Program-made: the position numbers and the translations under genes
In this document: positions 1 to 5,561 of the stretch, in pieces
Numbering within the stretch: position 1 is the first letter of the stretch
Layout: each line of letters opens with the position of its first letter
Assembly (NCBI GenBank): GCA_009649835.1
Contig: PYCK01000227.1
Coordinates: forward strand, 1-8,636
From: Candidatus Methanocomedens sp.
GTDB lineage: Archaea > Halobacteriota > Methanosarcinia > Methanosarcinales > Methanocomedenaceae
Reading direction: 5' to 3'
DNA: 8,636 bases
Notes under the pieces: generated by a model
Database searches by the model: none
What the model saw: only the letters and a program-made list of their open reading frames with translations
Told to the model about the DNA's origin: nothing

Positions 1-31
1 TTCATCACCCCTGCACAGTAAATAACATATC

Positions 32-499
32 ATGACACAGGAAAGAAAATTCCAGGTAGGCGTCATCGGGGCAGGCACATGCACCCCGGAAGAAGCACAA
101 GCCGCATACATAGTCGGCCAGGAGATCGCCAGGCGGGGTGCGGTACTGGTATGCGGGGGCCTGGGCGGCGTCATGGAGGCTGCATGCCAGGGTTCAAAGG
201 ATGCCGGCGGGACAACAGTGGGGATAGTGCCCACCTCCCGCAAAGAGGATGCCAACCCTTACGTGGACATAGCAATAGTAACAAACATGGGCCATGCCAG
301 GAATGCCATCGTAGTCAGCTCATCAGACATCCTGATAGCAGTGGCAGGGGAATACGGTACCCTGTGCGAGATCGCCCTGGGCCTGAAAATGGGAAAAACC
401 ATAGTGTCACTTGCAGGCGGATGGGATATTGAAGGAGTAGTGACTGCAAAGAGCCCCGGGCTTGCCGTGGATACAGCCTTTAAGATTCTTCTTCAATAA
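32..499 (+). CDS. TIGR00725-type LOG-like Rossmann-fold protein
   Basis: A 155-residue protein of the SLOG/LOG-like superfamily, closest in style to the small TIGR00725 family. The N-terminus (VGVIGAGTC, residues 9-17) is the first strand and glycine loop of a Rossmann-like fold. A glycine-rich segment (GGLGGVMEAA, 42-51) and a conserved GHARN (87-91) follow. Residues 105-113 (AGEYGTLCE) correspond to the PGGxGTxxE signature of LOG phosphoribohydrolases; the Pro-Gly-Gly part is altered, while the GT and the glutamate remain. LOG enzymes release cytokinin bases from nucleotides, but the substrate of this family is not established, so I infer only nucleotide or nucleoside binding. Length fits the family. 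No clear ribosome binding site is seen before the ATG. The 3' end overlaps the convergent winged-helix gene by 20 bp. Sure of the family, not of the function. Confidence 0.85.
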   Translation: MTQERKFQVGVIGAGTCTPEEAQAAYIVGQEIARRGAVLVCGGLGGVMEAACQGSKDAGGTTVGIVPTSRKEDANPYVDIAIVTNMGHARNAIVVSSSDILIAVAGEYGTLCEIALGLKMGKTIVSLAGGWDIEGVVTAKSPGLAVDTAFKILLQ

Positions 500-818
500 C
501 GGCATATACCCACTCGTTTAGCGGGTAGCAGGTTTCAGGGGCACAATCCAGGGTACAACCAGTACATGGGCTGAACCTACCCTTAGCAAGAAGTTTTGTA
601 TGTTTTTCACCGGGACCGGAAAATGTAAGGGGATACAACCTGAAAGTGTTCCTGCCCTTGGCCAGTTCAGGCTCCCTGCGTATCAGGTGTTTTTTCATCA
701 GTTTATTAACAAGCCTTGAACACTTCTTGCTATCTATCCCAAGGTTTTTCCTGACATCGCTTTGCAGGATGCCTTCCCTGTTGGATTTAATCAGTTCGAT
801 CATTTCTTCTTCTGACAT
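480..818 (-). CDS. Small winged-helix protein with C-terminal four-cysteine motif (TFE-beta/RPC34-like?)
   Basis: A 112-residue protein read from the ATG at 816-818. An in-frame GTG at 834-836 would add six residues, but a TATA-like element at about 838-847 would place transcription start at the ATG, so I prefer a leaderless start. Residues 1-65 form a winged-helix domain: helices around EEMIELIKSN, SDVRKNLGI and KCSRLVNKLMKKHLI, then a basic wing ending RNTFRLYPL. The C-terminus carries Cys85, Cys88, Cys92 and Cys97 (CTGCTLDCAPETC), followed by YPLNEWV. This pattern suggests an Fe-S or zinc site. Such a site after a winged helix, ending in a Trp-containing helix, recalls the cubane domain of RPC34/RPC39 and archaeal TFE-beta, which help open promoters. 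That link is inference from memory of the motif. A MarR/Lrp-type regulator with a metal site is the alternative. Confidence 0.8.
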   Translation of the reverse strand: MSEEEMIELIKSNREGILQSDVRKNLGIDSKKCSRLVNKLMKKHLIRREPELAKGRNTFRLYPLTFSGPGEKHTKLLAKGRFSPCTGCTLDCAPETCYPLNEWVYAVIEEES

Positions 819-837
819 AAAAGTACAGCACACCACC

Positions 838-847
838 TTTTTATATT
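838..847 (-). promoter_or_regulatory. TATA-like element for the winged-helix gene
   Basis: On the minus strand this reads AATATAAAAA. Its centre is about 25 nt upstream of the ATG at 816-818, the usual archaeal TATA-to-start distance, so the transcript probably begins at or next to the start codon. A GGTGG lies between the two but is about 14 nt from the ATG, too far to be a convincing ribosome binding site. This element is the main reason for choosing the ATG over the upstream GTG. Confidence 0.5.
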
Positions 848-865
848 CAACATTGACCCGGAACC

Positions 866-1090
866 CTAATTCTCAATCGGATTGATGATAATAATGTTGT
901 TACCCCGCAATACCACAGACCCCAGGGAAGTAGATCTTTCACCGTTAACGATCTCAACCGTACTTGTTAAGTGCATATTTAGATATTCATCGGCGCTTTC
1001 TAAAGTGCCTTCCAGGATGTGCTTGCCCCCTTTCACTTCAACCTGGATTTTCTGACCTGTTAGAGATTGTACTTTTTTAGTTGGAAACAA
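866..1090 (-). CDS. LSM (Sm-like archaeal, SmAP) RNA-binding protein
   Basis: An Sm-like protein of 74 residues when read from the TTG at 1088-1090 (MFPTKKVQSLTG). A TTG two codons upstream (1094-1096) is only 1 nt from the GAGGA at 1098-1102. The chosen TTG lies 7 nt from it, a normal ribosome-binding spacing. The Sm1 motif is seen around GKHILEGTLESADEYLNMHL and the Sm2 motif as VLRGNNIIIINP near the C-terminus. Archaeal Sm proteins form six- or seven-membered rings that bind U-rich single-stranded RNA and tRNA fragments in the cytoplasm; the exact RNA partners of this paralogue are unknown. The length is that of a bare LSM domain. It lies 47 bp upstream of the winged-helix gene on the same strand, so some cotranscription is possible although that gene has its own TATA-like element. 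Confidence 0.88.
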   Translation of the reverse strand: MFPTKKVQSLTGQKIQVEVKGGKHILEGTLESADEYLNMHLTSTVEIVNGERSTSLGSVVLRGNNIIIINPIEN

Positions 1091-1097
1091 AATCAAA

Positions 1098-1102
1098 TCC
1101 TC
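1098..1102 (-). promoter_or_regulatory. Ribosome binding site (GAGGA) setting the LSM start
   Basis: GAGGA on the minus strand lies 7 nt upstream of the TTG at 1088-1090 and 1 nt upstream of the TTG at 1094-1096. The spacing favours the shorter protein. Further upstream, an A/T-rich ACAAATAAGG at about 1127-1136 could be the TATA element. Confidence 0.5.
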
Positions 1103-1150
1103 GTTTTATTTTGTAAGCTCCTTATTTGTGAGTTTCATACTTCAATTTTT

Positions 1151-1210
1151 GCATTTACATAATAGGCATTTACATGATAGTGCACTTACATAGTGGGGCA
1201 CTTACCTTAT
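1151..1210. repeat. Four-copy 15-16 bp tandem repeat
   Basis: Units begin at 1151, 1166, 1182 and 1198, with lengths of 15, 16 and 16 bp and a slightly diverged last copy. The plus-strand consensus is about GCAYTTACATRATAGT. The last copy overlaps the stop codon (1207-1209) of the minus-strand methyltransferase gene, so the array is its immediate 3' flank. No reading frame spans it. The rest of 1097-1206 is AT-rich and shows only possible promoter elements of the LSM gene. Confidence 0.75.
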
Positions 1211-1944
1211 AGAATGTCAATACCCAAGAGCACCGCACTGCGCCGGGCCGTAAACTGTATGGAGGGGAGTAATTCCTCACCGTGTTCCTTCACATGTATT
1301 TTATAATCCTCAATTGCTTTTTCAATATCCCGGGAGACAGTTACTTTTTTTCCTGAATAGTGGTCCGTACCGCGTTCCAGCCACTTCAAGTGTGTACGTA
1401 CCCAGTTATCCGGAACTGTTATATTCCGGTTCACCAGCTCCATAGTTATCTCTTCAAACCCTGCTCCTTCCAGCCATCTGGATATGTCATCAAATTTGTG
1501 TAAATACAACATCCCCAGCTTCTCAAGAATCTCAAGCAGCATCAAATGTGAGGACTGGGCCTTATTGGTGGGTTTTTGCGACCAGACCATTGATGCAAAC
1601 CTGCCGTTCTCTTTCAATATGCGATTTACCTCTCTAAGTAATCCGGGAACTTCGCCTGGCTGGATGTAGTTCACGGCATGGTATGAGAAGATAATGTCAA
1701 AGGAATTGCCCTTGAAGGGCTGATGGCTGTATTTTGTGACGACAGGGGCCACATTGTTTGTTGATGTACTGCGTATGCCCTGGGCCTGCCCGGTATCCGG
1801 AACAGCAACAGCTACGGCTGTTTCCACACTTTTTGCAACCTGGCTTGCCGTAATATAATCCGGGCCAATGTTTAGCACTTGCATATCAGGACCCAGACCA
1901 GTGCGTGTTACAAATGCATCCCGGTCATATACTGCATATGGCAT
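1207..1944 (-). CDS. Class I SAM-dependent methyltransferase (Methyltransf_11-like), substrate unknown
   Basis: A 245-residue protein with the core of a class I methyltransferase. Residues 22-32 (QVLNIGPDYIT) are the strand and loop of motif I, but the usual GxGxG is reduced to IGPD. The acidic residue that normally holds the ribose of AdoMet at the end of strand 2 is not obvious around residues 42-52. Residues 82-94 (FDIIFSYHAVNYI) and 102-116 (LLREVNRILKENGRF) are strong Methyltransf_11 motifs: the strand 4 post-motif and the helix before strand 5. The C-terminal 100 residues are helical and charged and may bind substrate. Only the methyltransferase fold is supported; the substrate cannot be named. 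The ATG at 1942-1944 has no ribosome binding site. An AT-rich element around 1967-1978 would allow a nearly leaderless transcript. Confidence 0.8.
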   Translation of the reverse strand: MPYAVYDRDAFVTRTGLGPDMQVLNIGPDYITASQVAKSVETAVAVAVPDTGQAQGIRSTSTNNVAPVVTKYSHQPFKGNSFDIIFSYHAVNYIQPGEVPGLLREVNRILKENGRFASMVWSQKPTNKAQSSHLMLLEILEKLGMLYLHKFDDISRWLEGAGFEEITMELVNRNITVPDNWVRTHLKWLERGTDHYSGKKVTVSRDIEKAIEDYKIHVKEHGEELLPSIQFTARRSAVLLGIDIL

Positions 1945-2072
1945 CTATTGAAGTTAATAGCAAACAATATGTTTTAATCTTGCGTTCTGGTGATTTTTCA
2001 AATTAATCGTGAGAATTATTTAGAAAACTTTAAGGTGGATTGATAGGAAGTCACATTCCTACAAAACCCTTT

Positions 2073-2090
2073 TTGTACTGGTCAGTACAA
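2073..2090. repeat. Perfect inverted repeat TTGTACTG-GT-CAGTACAA
   Basis: Two 8-bp arms separated by GT, 70 bp upstream of the UPF0058 start codon. The compact, perfect symmetry suits an operator for a dimeric regulator. In the transcript it could also fold, but a 2-nt loop would force the inner pairs open. Confidence 0.7.
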
Positions 2091-2145
2091 GGATTAAACG
2101 TAATGTGGAAGACACGCGTAGGCCACATAAACTGTCAATTACATT

Positions 2146-2150
2146 GGAGG
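2146..2150 (+). promoter_or_regulatory. Ribosome binding site GGAGG of UPF0058
   Basis: GGAGGAT, complementary to the archaeal 16S rRNA 3' end, begins 15 nt before the ATG at 2161 and leaves 10 nt of spacing after GGAGG. It is the clearest Shine-Dalgarno site in the window and fixes the start of the UPF0058 gene. Confidence 0.75.
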
Positions 2151-2160
2151 ATTGGAATAA

Positions 2161-2439
2161 ATGCACAAAGAGGAACTAATCCAGCTTCACACTCTAATGA
2201 CGCAGATGAAAAAGTACTTTGAAGAAAATGGATCGGACAATGGTTTTAATATTTATGATAACTTGGGTATAAGTCCGGTTCATGTTCATAGGAGTAAGGC
2301 TGAGCATAAACATGCCATTTTTGTTTTAGGTGGCGAAATTGCAAGTGTGATATCAGATGACGAATTTTCAGGTACTGGAAGGACGTCTGCACGAATGAAC
2401 CAGCTTGCAGAAAAAGCGGAAAATGAGATAAACCAATAA
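2161..2439 (+). CDS. UPF0058 family protein (COG1698-like)
   Basis: A 92-residue protein that opens with the characteristic MHKEELIQLHTLM of the archaea-specific UPF0058 family and continues with a helix (QMKKYFEEN). A conserved middle section follows (LGISPVHVHRSKAEHKHAIFVLGGEIASVI, residues 35-64). The C-terminus is a charged helix (ARMNQLAEKAENEIN). Length matches the family. No function is established for it. The strongly conserved His-rich middle is its main visible feature, and no membrane segment or catalytic motif can be named. The gene stands alone, with its own long AT-rich leader and ribosome binding site and a 290-bp spacer behind it. Confidence 0.9.
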   Translation: MHKEELIQLHTLMTQMKKYFEENGSDNGFNIYDNLGISPVHVHRSKAEHKHAIFVLGGEIASVISDDEFSGTGRTSARMNQLAEKAENEINQ

Positions 2440-2588
2440 AGTATACAATAAAGTAAACAACCAACTAATAAATATTTATTACGATTTTATAGATTATATT
2501 TATTTAATATTCGTATACTATTACCACATTGCAGGGACAACACTTCAGCGATATTACTGGAAAAAGGTTCTACTTTATAATTGTCCTG

Positions 2589-2603
2589 TTTTTTCCTTTT
2601 TTT
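2589..2603 (+). terminator. Possible oligo-T terminator of UPF0058
   Basis: T6, CC, T7 on the plus strand, about 150 nt after the UPF0058 stop codon. Archaeal RNA polymerase terminates at such T-rich tracts without needing a hairpin. Distance from the gene and the general AT-richness keep the confidence low. Confidence 0.35.
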
Positions 2604-2605
2604 CT

Positions 2606-2675
2606 TCAATCATCCTTGAATTGTTCGAAAATTATTCTCCTCGATCATCCAGGAATGATTCGAAAATTATTTCCT
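2606..2675. repeat. 35-bp tandem direct repeat, two copies
   Basis: Copies lie at 2606-2640 and 2641-2675 with no gap and agree at 27 of 35 positions. Both contain TTCGAAAATTATT and an ATCATCC...GAAT core. Each copy also has short internal symmetry (TTCAA/TTGAA around copy one, ATCAT/ATGAT in copy two). The position just upstream of the AAA-hydrolase operon suggests paired operator sites. Confidence 0.75.
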
Positions 2676-2726
2676 TCAATACAACCCATATAGAGTTTTT
2701 ACTTTATAATTTGGATTTGATGCTTG

Positions 2727-4001
2727 ATGCATGATAAAAAATTGGAAACGACCGCCCTGGTCCTGACAGCCGAGATATATAACAGGAACAAGGATTTGAA
2801 AGCAGACGACCTCCCCTCTGAACTCAGGAAACACTACTGGGACATAAAAGAAAAAACAGTACTAAGGCCTATGAATGTCACTGCCATGGACCTGGAAGAA
2901 CTTCTTGATATTCATGACCCCAAGGAGATTGCGAATTCCTTGCCATTTATGGAATATGAGGAGTTCGGGCAGAAAATAAGACCTACCGTTTTTGACATCG
3001 GTGTCAAATGGCTGGCCAAACATGAGCATGGAGTGGAATATATCGAGAACAATCCGGTGCTTGCACAATTTTATGAAAATTATGATTCCCTTGATGTAAG
3101 TTATGAAGCAGCAATTGGACAAAATGAGCCAAAAGAGGTCAGCCGGCAGTGGGTTGATTCACTTATAGCGCAGATCAGCACTGAAAAGGAAGCTGGAGAC
3201 CTGCTTAAACTTGTACATATAACTGTGCCTGAGGAGATCGAGCAGACCCTTGACAAGCTGGTACTTAACCAGGACCAGAAGGATGAAGTGGAAAAGATGG
3301 TCAAGGCCATACAGTTCAAGGACTACCTGAAAAGGATTGGCCTTATAGAAGTAGGTAAACTGTTATTTGTGGGCCCACCAGGCACTGGCAAGACCTCCAC
3401 TGCCAGGGCCATGTCAGCCAAATTGAAACTGCCATTTTTAGAGGTCAGGCTATCCATGATCACTGACCAGTACCTGGGCGAAACTGCCAAGAATATTGAC
3501 CGGGTGTTCGACCTGGCAAAAAGGATGAGTCCGTGTATCCTGTTTATTGATGAGTTCGATTTCATGGCCAAGACCCGCTCATCTGACGAAAACGCAGCCC
3601 TGAAACGGGCTGTGAACTCCTTACTGAAGGCCATTGACGAGATCAGCCTGGTAAAGCATGATGTCCTGCTAATCGGTGCCACTAACCACCCACAGCTCCT
3701 GGACAGTGCCGCATGGAGAAGGTTTGATGATATTTTAGATTTCCCCTTGCCAGATAAGGAGATGCGCCATGAGATCCTGAAGATCATCTTGAGTGAGATA
3801 GAGGGCCAGTTCGATACTGAGGAGATCGCGGCAATAACAGAAGGTTATTCAGGTTCTGACCTGAGATTGGTAATTAGGGAAAGCGTCCTGAACGCCCTGA
3901 TGACCGATCGTATGGCATTGAATCAGGACGACTTGATCCGGGCAGTAGGCGAGTTCAACAAGAGGACTTCATTGAAATACATAGCTGAAGAAGAATTATG
4001 A
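2727..4001 (+). CDS. AAA-family ATPase with uncharacterised N-terminal domain
   Basis: A 424-residue protein read from the ATG at 2727; a TTG one codon upstream is less likely. Residues 1 to about 185 form an N-terminal domain, helical in appearance, with no motif I recognise. A single AAA module follows: Walker A GPPGTGKT (216-223), pore-loop region DQYLGE (247-252), Walker B ILFIDEFD (271-278), sensor 1 in GATN (317-320), arginine finger pair in WRRFDD (330-335), and sensor 2 region GYSGSDLR (373-380). The core resembles proteasomal, Cdc48 and katanin-type ATPases, so a ring-shaped unfoldase or remodeller is inferred. It lacks the C-terminal HbYX motif of PAN, ending AEEEL, which argues against docking on the proteasome. 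Its stop overlaps the start of the hydrolase gene (ATGA), so the two are translationally coupled. Confidence 0.88.
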   Translation: MHDKKLETTALVLTAEIYNRNKDLKADDLPSELRKHYWDIKEKTVLRPMNVTAMDLEELLDIHDPKEIANSLPFMEYEEFGQKIRPTVFDIGVKWLAKHEHGVEYIENNPVLAQFYENYDSLDVSYEAAIGQNEPKEVSRQWVDSLIAQISTEKEAGDLLKLVHITVPEEIEQTLDKLVLNQDQKDEVEKMVKAIQFKDYLKRIGLIEVGKLLFVGPPGTGKTSTARAMSAKLKLPFLEVRLSMITDQYLGETAKNIDRVFDLAKRMSPCILFIDEFDFMAKTRSSDENAALKRAVNSLLKAIDEISLVKHDVLLIGATNHPQLLDSAAWRRFDDILDFPLPDKEMRHEILKIILSEIEGQFDTEEIAAITEGYSGSDLRLVIRESVLNALMTDRMALNQDDLIRAVGEFNKRTSLKYIAEEEL

Positions 4002-4738
4002 AAGTCATACTGCTGGGCACAGGGGATGCTATCGGGACACCTAAGATCGGATGTCATTGCCCTACCTGCCAGGACGCACTTGATGGCGGTCCCAGCCAGA
4101 GACTCAGGTTCTCGGTATTAGTTGAGGGACCTTTGGGGTTGGTGCTGATAGATACCAGCCCGGACCTGAGATGCCAGATGATATCCCACGGACTGGATCA
4201 TGTTGATGCCGTTATCTGGACCCATGCCCACTATGACCATTATGCGGGTTTTGGTGATTTTCACCGTGTCCAGAACCATGTCCCTGTATATGGGCAAAAA
4301 GACACCCTGGAGTATATCCTGCAATACCTGGGATTCCTGAAACCTGTGAGGAATGAGGTAATGCCCCTGGAACCCTTCGAATTAGCGGGTCTTGAGTTCA
4401 CCCTGTTCCCTGTCAATCACCCGCCATTAAAGGAATCGGCAGGTGTTATGATCCGGCAGGGTGACAGGAAAGTAGTGATAACCGGGGATACCAACGAGGA
4501 TATACCTGAGGCCAGCCAGGATATTATGCGGGATGCAGACCTGATGATAATAGATGCCATCGTTCCCCCTGGCATCAACCTGGTCAAACACTTGAACGCC
4601 AGGCAAGCCGCCGAACTTGCCAGACGTCTCGGTGCCAGGGAAGTGGTGTTCACCCATATCAGCCACATGTTCCCACCTCACGCTGAGGCCGTCAAAGAAT
4701 GGCCTCTGGGTGTGGATGGCATGGAGTTCGTGATCTGA
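3998..4738 (+). CDS. PhnP-like metallo-beta-lactamase-fold hydrolase
   Basis: A 246-residue cytoplasmic hydrolase of the COG1235/PhnP branch of the metallo-beta-lactamase fold. The N-terminus carries GTGDAIGTPKIGCHCPTC (residues 7-24), the Gly-rich loop and CxCxxC zinc site (Cys19, Cys21, Cys24) typical of PhnP-like proteins. The catalytic metal motif HAHYDH (76-81) follows. Further likely metal ligands are His141 (NHPP), Asp164 (TGDT) and His220 (FTHISH). PhnP itself is a phosphodiesterase acting on cyclic phosphate sugars; the substrate here is unknown and no phosphonate genes are nearby. The ATG overlaps the AAA ATPase stop by 4 bp, so the pair probably works together. The gene ends exactly where the opposing lipoprotein gene ends. 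Confidence 0.88.
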   Translation: MKVILLGTGDAIGTPKIGCHCPTCQDALDGGPSQRLRFSVLVEGPLGLVLIDTSPDLRCQMISHGLDHVDAVIWTHAHYDHYAGFGDFHRVQNHVPVYGQKDTLEYILQYLGFLKPVRNEVMPLEPFELAGLEFTLFPVNHPPLKESAGVMIRQGDRKVVITGDTNEDIPEASQDIMRDADLMIIDAIVPPGINLVKHLNARQAAELARRLGAREVVFTHISHMFPPHAEAVKEWPLGVDGMEFVI

Positions 4739-5542
4739 TTAATTATCCTTATCTTTCTCTATAATTTCCCGTTTTTTATGTAACTTACGTATCTCATTTT
4801 TAAAATATATTGCCGTGACAAAAAACGCCACCAATAGCACCAGGCCCACGAATCCCATTATGGTGGGTAGTGATGATTTGTAATATTTTACTTGGATTAA
4901 CTGGTGTTCTGGATTGGGATTATCCCAGACCAGCCATATCCTGTTCTGTTCGTCTAATCGTTTGGTGTCCGGTTTTGGTTTTGTGGGACCAAAGATCATA
5001 TTGCCTGTATCATAACCCTCTGGCAGCACCACGTTGACGGTCTCGTTCCTGGAAAGGATATGGTAGAACAGGCCCTGTTCCCAGTAATAAGTATACGCAA
5101 CATAACCGTTTATGGTGTCTGCAAATTCGAACTGTATCTTTTTATTTTGGCTGGATTCAGAATATGATACATTGTGGGAGATATTGGAAAATTCATTAAT
5201 ACCTGAAAAGACCATCGAGTTGCCGGTATTTCCAATGATCACCAGATTATCGATCCCTGGTCCCTTTTCAGACTTGACACCTGAAATGTCTTTTGGCACA
5301 ACTACCTCCAGTCTTGGTGCGTTCACAACAGTGTAGATGGCCCTCACTGTCTTGTTGGTATACAAAAAAAATGTAGAGGAATTGGTGAATTTACCTTCCG
5401 GCACACTGAATTCATATGCAGAAATATCACCAGGGTCAATTTCAATTTGTTTTGGTTCTTTACTTTCCAGACATCCATATGAGGTGAATACCATCATTAT
5501 CAGGGCAGCCAGGAGTAGAATTTTTAGTATTCTGTTTACCAT
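4739..5542 (-). CDS. DUF5803-like membrane-anchored lipoprotein
   Basis: A 267-residue protein read from the ATG at 5540-5542. The open frame reaches back to a TTG at 5605, but that would overlap dacZ and put 21 residues before the signal peptide. The N-terminus is a lipoprotein-type signal (basic MVNRILK, hydrophobic LLLAALIMMVF, then TSYGC with Cys24). An outer domain of about 200 residues follows, with five Asn-X-Ser/Thr sequons (Asn54, 63, 120, 124, 166), suggesting S-layer-type glycosylation. A transmembrane helix (about 226-247, LPTIMGFVGLVLLVAFF) precedes a basic 20-residue cytoplasmic tail. This layout and length fit DUF5803, whose function is unknown; the family name is from memory. 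It starts 19 nt after dacZ, so it is probably cotranscribed with the c-di-AMP synthase. Confidence 0.78.
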   Translation of the reverse strand: MVNRILKILLLAALIMMVFTSYGCLESKEPKQIEIDPGDISAYEFSVPEGKFTNSSTFFLYTNKTVRAIYTVVNAPRLEVVVPKDISGVKSEKGPGIDNLVIIGNTGNSMVFSGINEFSNISHNVSYSESSQNKKIQFEFADTINGYVAYTYYWEQGLFYHILSRNETVNVVLPEGYDTGNMIFGPTKPKPDTKRLDEQNRIWLVWDNPNPEHQLIQVKYYKSSLPTIMGFVGLVLLVAFFVTAIYFKNEIRKLHKKREIIEKDKDN

Positions 5543-5561
5543 GGTATGTTGACACCCGGTC

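Larger units (their letters stand above)
1945..2160. promoter_or_regulatory. Divergent promoter region between the methyltransferase and UPF0058 genes
   Basis: A 216-bp spacer between two genes transcribed away from each other. Minus-strand A/T-rich sequence at 1967-1978 is a plausible TATA element for the methyltransferase gene. On the plus strand, AATTATTTA and CTTTAA near 2014-2032 are candidates for UPF0058. These would give that gene a leader of roughly 100-120 nt containing the palindrome at 2073-2090. I see no gene in the spacer. Confidence 0.45.
2440..2723. promoter_or_regulatory. AT-rich spacer upstream of the AAA-hydrolase operon
   Basis: The spacer holds, in order: a palindromic AATAAATATTTATT (2467-2480); the 11-mer ACTTTATAATT (2572-2582); T-runs (2589-2603) that may end the UPF0058 transcript; a 35-bp tandem repeat (2606-2675); a TATA-like CATATAGAG (about 2688-2696); and a second ACTTTATAATT (2701-2711). 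The second 11-mer sits too close to the ATG at 2727 for its centre to drive a transcript containing that ATG at standard spacing. CATATAGAG is therefore the better-placed TATA candidate. No gene is seen here. Confidence 0.5.

Noticed and set aside
1..21. Possible last codons of an upstream gene (a frame ending TAA at 19-21)
   Set aside because: Six codons are too few to support a gene, and other frames also end nearby.
2040..2222. A 60-codon frame overlapping the UPF0058 start
   Set aside because: It overlaps a well-supported gene with a good ribosome binding site, runs through the palindrome and shows no family features.
2606..2675. CRISPR-like direct repeat
   Set aside because: Only two imperfect 35-bp copies lie directly next to each other with no spacer, and no cas gene is present.
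3323..3787. A 154-codon minus-strand open frame opposite the AAA core
   Set aside because: It is the antisense of the Walker A to sensor 1 region and has no motif of its own.
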